NCBI GenBank assembly: GCA_002305725.1
Contig: DBQM01000022.1
Location: forward strand, 1 to 50,589
DNA from: Ruminococcus sp. UBA1394
Lineage (GTDB): Bacteria; Bacillota; Clostridia; Oscillospirales; Ruminococcaceae
Length of the DNA stretch: 50,589 bases
Reading direction: 5' to 3'
The stretch's first letter is position 1. Every line of letters starts with the position of its first letter. The position numbers and the translations under genes were made by a program. A model generated the notes under the pieces. That model saw nothing but the letters and a program-made list of their open reading frames with translations. It searched no databases and was not told the DNA's origin. Positions 26,454 to 33,932 of this stretch are shown here, in pieces.

Positions 26454-26467
26454 TGCAAACGTTTGCA
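26454..26467. promoter_or_regulatory. LacI-type operator 3, perfect palindrome
   Basis: TGCAAACGTTTGCA, a perfect 14-bp palindrome 85 bp (about eight turns) from operator 2 and 46 bp after the regulator's stop codon. The 336-bp gap 26177-26513 holds these three sites and the operon promoter; nothing else was seen in it. Confidence 0.78.
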
Positions 26468-26513
26468 ATACATAACCCAAAAAAATAACGACTGTAAAAG
26501 CCGTTAAATGAAG

Positions 26514-27560
26514 TTATATATAGTATTCACAGTCCAGGGCGGAGGAAACCTGGGAGCAGCTTTCCCGGATTACCAGACTTCCCTCCAGCTCAACACGCAC
26601 TACAGACTTATGCCCGCCGTTAAGTCTATCCAGCAGAAGATACATCGCAAATTTTGCCATATCCTTTTTCGGAAGACGTACTGTTGTCAGCATAGGTTTT
26701 GTAAGCTGCGCCTCATCTATATCATCACTGGATATGATTGACGGATTGTAATATCTGTTTTTATATTTGCTCAGAGCATTCAGCATACCAATAGCGGTAA
26801 TATCATTTGCACAGTATATAGCTGTCGGAAGGTTTTTCCGGTGCATCAGATCTTCCATGATCTCATAACCCTGTTTCTCTCCCTGGCAGGAATTAATCAC
26901 AAAATCAACATCATAATCAAGATTATATTTAAAAAGCGTTTCTCTGTATCCTTTAAATCTTGATTCATTATGACAATCGCCGACATAGCCTATTTTCCTG
27001 TGACCCAGACCAATCAGATATTCAACTGCAAGGACAGCTATTTTTGCACCGTCACAGGTCACCTCGTCCGATTCATAATTGGTAGAATTGCGGTTAACAG
27101 ACACTACAGCTTTAAAAGTTTTTTTCAGTGACCTTATGGCACTCTGACTGCATTTTCCTATAATAATAAGACCATCTGAGTCACCGTTCAGAATTTCTTC
27201 TGCCAGTACACCAGAATTGCTGCCGGACAACTCCGGCTGATACAGTATCTGCGAAATAATACACATATTTTTATGTATCTCGCTTTCTACTATCTGAGTT
27301 ATCTCTCTGAAAAAAGGATCAGTTACCGGAGATTCTGTTCTTGTTATGAGAATTGTTATTTTATATGGAGTCTGCTCCTTACTGATTCCGAGTTTAAGAT
27401 TCTTTGCAGCCTCATTCGGAATGTAGTTCAGTTCCCTTGCCGCTGAAAGAATACGTTCCCTGACGCTTTCATCAGAACATTTATATTCGGGGTTACTCAG
27501 AACTCTCGAAACAGTAGAATAAGATACACCAGCCTTTTCAGCTATTTTTTTAATTGACAT
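26514..27560 (-). CDS. LacI-family transcriptional regulator
   Basis: 348 residues. The N-terminal DNA-binding domain (IKKIAEKAGVSYSTVSRVLSNP, residues 3-24, then the hinge region ELNYIPNEAAKNLKLG) precedes a periplasmic-binding-type effector domain (about 65-330) with VEYLIGLGHRKIGYVGD and PTAIYCANDITAIGMLNAL. GGAGGG ribosome site. It sits directly upstream of the importer-sulfatase operon, whose control region carries three LacI-type sites, so local regulation is very likely. Most LacI effectors are sugars, which hints at a sulfated sugar as the true substrate; this is inference. Confidence 0.93.
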   Translation of the reverse strand: MSIKKIAEKAGVSYSTVSRVLSNPEYKCSDESVRERILSAARELNYIPNEAAKNLKLGISKEQTPYKITILITRTESPVTDPFFREITQIVESEIHKNMCIISQILYQPELSGSNSGVLAEEILNGDSDGLIIIGKCSQSAIRSLKKTFKAVVSVNRNSTNYESDEVTCDGAKIAVLAVEYLIGLGHRKIGYVGDCHNESRFKGYRETLFKYNLDYDVDFVINSCQGEKQGYEIMEDLMHRKNLPTAIYCANDITAIGMLNALSKYKNRYYNPSIISSDDIDEAQLTKPMLTTVRLPKKDMAKFAMYLLLDRLNGGHKSVVRVELEGSLVIRESCSQVSSALDCEYYI

Positions 27561-27605
27561 ATTTCACCCTCCTTCCGAAATGCCATATCTTTTATCACTT
27601 AATAT

Positions 27606-27651
27606 CCGCATCACAGGCATTACTGCGGAAGTTATGCGCATATCACCTGTG
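27606..27651 (-). promoter_or_regulatory. Structured 5' leader of the LacI gene
   Basis: The leader is about 160 nt long. On the minus strand CACAGG (27646-27651) can pair with CCTGTG (27612-27617), and CCGCA (27624-27628) with TGCGG (27606-27610). The two helices interlock, so they are either alternative folds or a pseudoknot just before the ribosome site. Confidence 0.4.
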
Positions 27652-27726
27652 TCGTCTGACTTTTATGATATCATTTGAAAGTACTGTTGAATCCATATTA
27701 TCTTATTAAATCTATAGTTTTACTGT

Positions 27727-27755
27727 ATTATACCATACTATCCGATAAATGTCAA
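27727..27755 (-). promoter_or_regulatory. Promoter of the LacI gene
   Basis: On the minus strand TTGACA (27750-27755), 17-nt spacer, TATAAT (27727-27732). Perfect consensus. No LacI-type site was found around it, so autoregulation is not evident. The gap 27561-27900 contains this promoter, the leader and the chemoreceptor terminator. Confidence 0.85.
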
Positions 27756-27818
27756 TCAAAATCTGCATTTCGTGTTAATGTAAAACGCCGTCAATGAAAT
27801 GATTATACATAAGAAAAG

Positions 27819-27874
27819 CCGCATACACTTGCCCGTCCCGTTATATGTCACAATTGGAATGGAAATGTATGCGG
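27819..27874 (-). terminator. Probable terminator of the chemoreceptor gene
   Basis: CCGCATACA (27819-27827) pairs with TGTATGCGG (27866-27874) across a 38-nt loop. On the minus strand the stem is followed by CTTTTCTTA. The long loop makes this less typical. Confidence 0.55.
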
Positions 27875-27900
27875 TATTGCCTTAATTATACGAACACGAT

Positions 27901-29883
27901 TTAATCCTTTGTATCAAATCTAAATTGCGAAATGAGATCTTTAAGCATATTAGCCTGACCGGAAAGTTCTTCGGACGCTGCTGCTGACTCCTCAGCTGTA
28001 GCAGAATTGGACTGAACCACCTCGGAAATCTGTTCAACACCGGTTGTTATCTGCGTGATGGAATCAGCTGTGCTTCTGGACGCCTCTGAAATCTTTTCAT
28101 TGATATCAGCAACAGCATTTGCCGCAACTGATACAGCAGACATCTTATCTGCAACCTCATCTACAAGAGAAGTGCCCTTTTCGATTGTCGCAACAGTACT
28201 CTCAATAAGTGCGGTAGTGTTCTGTGCAGCCTCAGCGGACTTGCCTGCAAGATTTCTCACCTCGTCTGCTACCACGGCAAAGCCCTTTCCTGCCACACCG
28301 GCTCTTGCCGCCTCGACTGCGGCATTAAGTGAAAGAATATTTGTCTGGAATGCAATATCCTCAATAGTCTTTATGATTTTCTTTGTTTCATCAGAAGACC
28401 TGCTGATGTCATTCATTGCAGAAACGAGATCCTCCATACACGAAATCGCATTCTGCATCTCGCTGCCTGCGGCATTTGTCTTACGGCTTGCATTTTCTGC
28501 CTGAGAAGCATTTTCCTTAATCTGATTTGCAATCAGTTCAATTGTAGCAGCAAGCTCCTCAATGGATGATGCCTGTTCTGTTGCACCCTGTGAAAGTGCC
28601 TGTGCGCTTAATGAAACCTGGTCTGCACCTACAGAAACCTGCTCTCCTGCTGTATTTATCTGATACATTGTTTCTGAGAGCCTTTCCTTGATACGCTCTA
28701 TATATTCAATAAGCTGCCTGTAATCTCCGACATAGTACTGCTGGTTTTCCATGGAATTCACCGCAAGATTGCCGTTGGAAATTTCCTCAAGTATTCTTTC
28801 AATGTCCTTGAAAATACTGTTAAGCTGTGTTACAACCGTAGATGTAGCGTCAGCAAGCTTTCTGGTTTCATCACGGGAATTTACAGAAGGAACATTACTT
28901 GTAAGGTCACCCTCCGAAAGTCTGACAATTCGTTCGGAACATGAAACGATAGGATTTGCTATCTTGTTTGCGAATATCAGAGCCGTAACAGCAGCAAGTA
29001 CACAGGTAACAGCCATAATAACAAGGCTTATCAGAAGTGATGTGTAAGTACCGCCCATAAATTCATCACGGACTACATTTACACCTATGCTCCAGCCGGG
29101 AGTATCGGCAACAGGTGCATAAGCCACAAGCTCAAGGTTTCCGTTGTATTCATACTGGTCGAAACCGGTCTTGCCTGCACACATTTTCGCCTCTACCTCT
29201 GCAAGCTTTTTGTAGGACGGGTCAGTTTTTGCCGATTCCTGTGCGTTTTCTCTGCCTACGACCTCTGGGTCGTGAAATGCAATAGTCAGTCCGTCTGACG
29301 AGAGCAGGTACGCTGTTCCGCCCTCTCCGACATTTATGTTGCTTACAATATCATTGAGAAATGTATTATCCGGAATCATATATACAACACCTGATACATT
29401 GCTGCCATATACACCGTTTTCCCACAGAGGTGCGGAAATTACAACGGCATTTTCAATCCCAAATGCACTTTCTGCCATAAAATCGGAGCAGTATTCATCT
29501 CCTGCTGATGACACCTTGAAAAACTCATCTCCGGAACAGTCAATGCCGCTTACTATATCTTTTCCGGTCATATCAAGTATACCGCATATCTCAAGGCCGT
29601 ATTTTTCTGTTCGTTCCTCAGCAATTTCAGCGCACTCAGCCTCAGCCGTTTCAGGATCTGTCAGAATGCTTATACAGCCGATCTCAGACGCAATTGCCTT
29701 ATAGCGTTCTATTTCTGTCTGAACACGGGAAGATGCCTGCTTTGCCGTTTCAGCCATAGATTTGCTGAGAATACTCTCAGCCGAAGAAAAATTCAGTGCT
29801 GCACCTGCTATACCTATAACAAGTGACGAAAACAGTCCGACACCTGTCATGGCTGCAAGTATTTTTGTTTTTATACTTTTCAA
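27901..29883 (-). CDS. Methyl-accepting chemotaxis protein with Cache sensor
   Basis: About 660 residues. Membrane span at about 6-27, extracellular double-Cache sensor (about 35-275; YLLSSDGLTIAFHDPEVVGR, GWSIGVNV), second span about 283-307, HAMP (about 308-362), and a cytoplasmic signalling domain with the hairpin-tip motif IAFQTNILSLNAAVEAARAG and VVADEVRNLAGKSAEAA. It binds a small ligand outside and signals to CheA/CheW. Start choice: no ATG is suitable; the longest frame opens at a TTG at 29910, but the TTG at 29883 has GGGGGA 7 nt upstream and gives a normal MKSIKTKIL start, so it is used. No chemotaxis or flagellar gene nearby. Confidence 0.92.
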   Translation of the reverse strand: MKSIKTKILAAMTGVGLFSSLVIGIAGAALNFSSAESILSKSMAETAKQASSRVQTEIERYKAIASEIGCISILTDPETAEAECAEIAEERTEKYGLEICGILDMTGKDIVSGIDCSGDEFFKVSSAGDEYCSDFMAESAFGIENAVVISAPLWENGVYGSNVSGVVYMIPDNTFLNDIVSNINVGEGGTAYLLSSDGLTIAFHDPEVVGRENAQESAKTDPSYKKLAEVEAKMCAGKTGFDQYEYNGNLELVAYAPVADTPGWSIGVNVVRDEFMGGTYTSLLISLVIMAVTCVLAAVTALIFANKIANPIVSCSERIVRLSEGDLTSNVPSVNSRDETRKLADATSTVVTQLNSIFKDIERILEEISNGNLAVNSMENQQYYVGDYRQLIEYIERIKERLSETMYQINTAGEQVSVGADQVSLSAQALSQGATEQASSIEELAATIELIANQIKENASQAENASRKTNAAGSEMQNAISCMEDLVSAMNDISRSSDETKKIIKTIEDIAFQTNILSLNAAVEAARAGVAGKGFAVVADEVRNLAGKSAEAAQNTTALIESTVATIEKGTSLVDEVADKMSAVSVAANAVADINEKISEASRSTADSITQITTGVEQISEVVQSNSATAEESAAASEELSGQANMLKDLISQFRFDTKD

Positions 29884-29970
29884 TATTCTGTCCCCCGTTT
29901 TTATGTACAATTTTCCCGGTATCTTCCGTAACGCCGACGGAAAATACTATATCATACTATTCATATTATC

Positions 29971-29999
29971 ATATTAACATTTTACCACAAAAAAGTCAA
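29971..29999 (-). promoter_or_regulatory. Promoter of the chemoreceptor gene
   Basis: On the minus strand TTGACT (29994-29999), 17-nt spacer, TAATAT (29971-29976), about 88 nt before the TTG start. Confidence 0.7.
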
Positions 30000-30041
30000 T
30001 ACTTTTGATTTGATTCACAGGCAAATTGTACCTTAATCCCC

Positions 30042-30055
30042 GTATCAGCTGATAC
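30042..30055. promoter_or_regulatory. Perfect 14-bp palindrome upstream of the chemoreceptor promoter
   Basis: GTATCAGCTGATAC, 43 bp upstream of the -35 box. A possible operator; the binding protein is unknown. Confidence 0.35.
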
Positions 30056-30109
30056 TTATTTGCATTTTCTCAATGGAACGGACAGTCGGGCAGTATTGTG
30101 AACTGTATT

Positions 30110-30853
30110 TTACTTGCTGCCGCTTAATCCATATAGTCTGAAAGGATCGTTTTCCAGTTCTTTTCTGTATAAGCTTACAACGTCCCAGATATCAAAAAAC
30201 ATAAACCTGCATTTCCCGATATATCCATCTCTGACAAGTCCCTTACTGTATGCCATATCCTGTATAGTATACCATGGCTTTACCGGCGGTTCTCCTGTTT
30301 CGATAAACCACTTATCAGGCGGATATTTTTCTGATACCTCTTTACCCGGAGCAAATATATCGCTTATTTCCTCTGGGAGAATATCTTCCATATAATGCAT
30401 TGCAGTTAATTTATAAATATCAACGCCAAGCATAAGAGCCTTTCCGCCATTATGTATAACATAATCAAGACCGCCCTTTGCAGCCTCTTTTGCATGAATT
30501 CCCCAGCCGGAAGTCCTTATTATCCCTTTTCCTGTAATAACATCTGACCTCTGCCGGAATGTATCCGCAATAATCCCCATATCAGTTCTTTCAGCATTTT
30601 CATCCAGCACTTTAATTTTTACAGTAATCCCCATTTTTCTGTCATCTTCTGTCAGAACCATTGGCGGACCAAGTCTGAGAGCCGGCATAAATATACTTCC
30701 GCTTTTTCCTACACATTCCATAAGCGCTTCTATTACAGTTTCAGCACCGCCTTCCACCCAGCCAAAACTGCTTAGAGAGCTGTGTACTTCAAGTTCCATT
30801 CCTTCAGCTATTCCAATATTCCTGAATGCGTTTATTAACTCGTATCTGTTCAT
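30110..30853 (-). CDS. AAC(3)-family N-acetyltransferase
   Basis: 247 residues of the Antibiotic_NAT (AAC(3)) family: MELEVHSSLSSFGWVEGGAETVIEALMECVG-GSIFMPA at the start, RTDMGIIADTFRQR, RTSGWGIHAKEA near the middle and KALMLGVDIYKLTAMHYMED. Classical members acetylate position 3 of aminoglycosides with acetyl-CoA, but many relatives act on other amines, so resistance cannot be claimed. Start choice: the frame opens at 30922, but AGAGGG precedes the ATG at 30853. It is monocistronic, with no mobile element next to it. Confidence 0.85.
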   Translation of the reverse strand: MNRYELINAFRNIGIAEGMELEVHSSLSSFGWVEGGAETVIEALMECVGKSGSIFMPALRLGPPMVLTEDDRKMGITVKIKVLDENAERTDMGIIADTFRQRSDVITGKGIIRTSGWGIHAKEAAKGGLDYVIHNGGKALMLGVDIYKLTAMHYMEDILPEEISDIFAPGKEVSEKYPPDKWFIETGEPPVKPWYTIQDMAYSKGLVRDGYIGKCRFMFFDIWDVVSLYRKELENDPFRLYGLSGSK

Positions 30854-31128
30854 TTTAATACCCTCTGTTAAATTCCGGTTGATTATCTGGTTCATTATAT
30901 CACACTCAATATCAAAAAGCAATACATAGTCAGCGGTAAAGATATGACCGGAGATTTTATTTTCCGTTTGCAGCTAAATATTTTCGTTATTTAAACAGCA
31001 CAAATGACAGATGTACCACTTCCTATTACATTACTAATAATGTATAAGAAAATCGGGTAATACCACACAAATAATGGCATGATATTTTGTGCAGTATTGC
31101 ATTTATTTTTAAATAATATATATTTTTC

Positions 31129-31157
31129 TTGAAATCCGTCTTTTAATGTGCTACAAT
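31129..31157 (+). promoter_or_regulatory. Promoter of the first GH9 gene
   Basis: TTGAAA (31129-31134), 17-nt spacer, TACAAT (31152-31157), 38 nt before the ATG. The 342-bp gap 30854-31195 also holds two inverted repeats: TACATTA/TAATGTA (31027-31044), and a longer imperfect one with GTAATACC-CACAAA near 31055 and TTTTGTG-CAGTATTGC near 31110. Confidence 0.75.
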
Positions 31158-31195
31158 ATATACAGTTTATTATTAAATCAAGGAGGAAAATCAAT

Positions 31196-33768
31196 ATGAA
31201 ATTGCTAAAAAAGCTGACAGCGGCAGCATTAAGTTTCTGTACTGCTGCTTCATGCCTGACTTTTCCGGCTTCTTCGCCGGCTGTAAGTGCGGCAGGTGAG
31301 CTTGCGGACTCACTGGCAAACGATTCAGGACTGGATATAGACTTTGCCCGTGCTCTGCAGTATTCTATCTACTTCTATGATGCAAATATGTGCGGTACAG
31401 AAGTTGATGAGAACAACCTCTATACATGGCGAGGTGACTGCCACACTTATGATGCAAAGGTAGAGCTTGTTGCAGGTATTTCGGATGACTTCACTGGAAC
31501 TAACCTTTCACAGGAATTCATTGACAAGTACAGGGATATTCTCGACCCGGACGGCGACGGCTGCGTTGATGTTGCAGGCGGTTTCCATGACGCCGGTGAC
31601 CATGTTAAATTCGGTATGCCGGAAAACTACTCTGCCGCAACACTTGGCTGGGGTTACTACGAATTCCGTGACGCCTATAAGAAAACCGGTCAGGACGACC
31701 ACATTGAAACAATTCTGAGATATTTCAACGATTATCTCATGAAATGTACATTCCGTGATAATGACGGTACAGTTATTGCTCACTGCTACCAGGTCGGTGA
31801 CGGCGATATAGACCACAACTACTGGAACTCTCCGGAGGTTGACGAAATGGGCAGACCTGCATTCTTCCTTACAGCAGAAAAGCCCCAGACGGATTATGTT
31901 GTTTCCGCTGCTGCTTCGCTGGCTATCAATTATCTGAACTTTAAAGATACTGATCCGGAATATGCAGAAAAATCCCTCGACTACGCACAGGCTTTATGGG
32001 ATTTTCCAATGCAAATACGCTTGAACTCAGTGACAACGCAGACGGTCCTAAAGGCTATTATCGTTCTGAAAAATGGGAAGACGATTACTGCTGGGCAGCA
32101 GGCTGGCTTTATCTCTGTACAGGTGATGTAAGCTCTCTTGAAAAGGCTGCTCCTTATTTTGATTATTATGCGCCAAGCGGCTGGTGCTACTGCTGGAACA
32201 ATGTATGGAGCGGCACGAGCTGTCTGTGGGGCAGAATCAACCAGGAACATCCCGAGGTTGACCTTGTAAATATGGTAAGAAAAGCTCAGGGCAAGAATGA
32301 ATATGTATTCGATGATTTCTGGGATGAAGTTGAAAAGTGCTTCCCGATATACAAGCAAAAGGAAACTGCCGGAGGTTATGCATTTCTGAATCAGTGGGGT
32401 TCTGCACGTTACAATACGGCAATGCAGCTGATATGCTTAGTATATGACAAGTATAACAATGACGGCAAACCTGGCGAGGCAAGTGAATGGGCAAAGAGTC
32501 AGATGGAATACCTTATGGGTAAAAATGACATTACATTCACAGAACGTATCGAAGCAAATGAAGAGGCTGAGAAAAACGGTGAGGTACTTCCGTACAGTGA
32601 AGATGAACTTCACGGCAGCCGCTCCATGATTGTCGGATATAACGAGAATTCTGTCCAGTATCCTCATCACAGAGCCGCTTCGGGTCTTACAAAGTGTGAG
32701 GATCCGGATGAGCACAGATATGTTCTTTACGGTGCACTTGCAGGCGGTCCGGGAGCACAGGATGAGCACAGGGATATAACAAAGGACTATATTTACAACG
32801 AGGTTACTATTGACTATAACGCTGCATTTGTCGGTGCAAGCGCAGGTCTTTATGAATTCTTCGGAACAGATGAAATGCAGCCTACAAAGAACTTCCCTCC
32901 GGAGCCGACATTCAGCCAGGGAGAAAACGGTGGAAACAATTACTGGGTAAATGCCTGCGGTATTGATGACCTCAATGCTGACGGTGCCGGTGTAACCAAG
33001 GTTTCTTTGATGGTTATGACTGATTCCACAAAGGGCGCTAAGGATATTTCTGTACGTTACTATTTTAACACTTCCGAAATGTCTGATATAAGTCTTGTAA
33101 AGCCTTCCGAGCTTTATGACCAGGCAGCAGTTGAGGCAGCTCCTGCAGACGGTATTATAAGCGGACCGTATAAATACGACAAGCTTGCTGATACCTATTA
33201 TGTAGAAATTGCATGGGACGGATATACCATAGCAAATTCCGGCAAGAAATATCAGTTTACTGTCGGTTTCTACTACGGTGATACATGGGATCCGACAAAC
33301 GATCCGAGCTATCAGAATCTTAAAATATTCGAGGAAGACGATGCCTTTTTCGGCACAGGAAACGAAGTAAGAAATGATTATATATGCGTCTACTCAGACG
33401 GTGTACTGGTAGGCGGTATAGAGCCTGACGGTTCAGTACCGGAAAAACCGGAGCCGACAGAGCCATCAACCGATCCGACAGAGCCGGAATCAGAAACCGC
33501 GGCAACTACAGCACCTGTTCCGACAGAAGAAATTCCCGACGGAACATTATACGGCGATGTAAATCTTGACAGTAAAATTAATGTTTCTGATGTTGTTACA
33601 ATCAATATGTATCTGCTTTCTGATAATAAGTATACATTAACTTCTGAAGGGATGGCAAATGCGGATTGTTTAAGGGATAATATAATTGATACAGCAGACA
33701 GCTCACTTATACTGAATTACGTTGCAATGATGACTGATCAGTCACAGCTCGGCAAAAAAAATAATTGA
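31196..33768 (+). pseudogene. GH9-CBM3c-dockerin cellulase interrupted by a one-base frameshift
   Basis: Two frames make one protein of about 857 residues. Frame 1 (31196 to about 32005): signal peptide 1-33, then the GH9 start with catalytic Asp132 and Asp135 in HDAGDHVKFG. Frame 2 (from about 32003 to 33768): the rest of GH9 with the catalytic Glu in YNEVTIDYNA, a CBM3c module (RYYFNTSEM, GPYKYD, DTYYVEIAWDG, DPSYQNL), a Thr/Pro/Glu linker and a dockerin (DVNLDSKINVSD; DCLRDNIIDTAD). The break is at TTTT (32002-32005): a fifth T would restore ALWDFSNANTLE. The flanks match GH9 and show no decay, so a sequencing/assembly error or a very recent mutation is likely. An intact form would be a processive endoglucanase. 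AGGAGG ribosome site. Confidence 0.88.
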
Positions 33769-33772
33769 TAAT

Positions 33773-33803
33773 AAATGACGTCCTTTACGGGACGTCATTT
33801 TTT
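33773..33803 (+). terminator. Terminator of the first GH9 gene
   Basis: Perfect 11-bp stem (33773-33783 with 33790-33800; AAATGACGTCC/GGACGTCATTT), 6-nt loop, T tract. Confidence 0.9.
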
Positions 33804-33856
33804 AGGAGATATATACTGTATAATTATCAGTTTGTCTGCCAGATAATAAAATTACA

Positions 33857-33895
33857 ATAAAAATGCGGAAATCTCTGAATGAAATTTCCGCATTT
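33857..33895 (-). terminator. Terminator of the second GH9 gene
   Basis: 12-bp stem AAATGCGGAAAT (33861-33872) with ATTTCCGCATTT (33884-33895); T-rich after the stem on the minus strand. Could also act on the plus strand. Confidence 0.85.
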
Positions 33896-33932
33896 ATTTT
33901 TAAAACTGATTACTTTTCATAGTAACTATCTG

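Noticed and set aside
26265..26467. Global CcpA cre sites
   Set aside because: They resemble cre, but a LacI-family gene is directly adjacent, so local operators are the simpler reading; cre control is not excluded.
30110..30853. Acquired aminoglycoside-resistance gene
   Set aside because: The family fits, but chromosomal members often have other substrates, and there is no mobile element or resistance context.
32000..32010. Programmed ribosomal frameshift in the GH9 gene
   Set aside because: GGATTTTC does not allow both tRNAs to re-pair, and no stimulatory stem was seen; a one-base indel explains the data.
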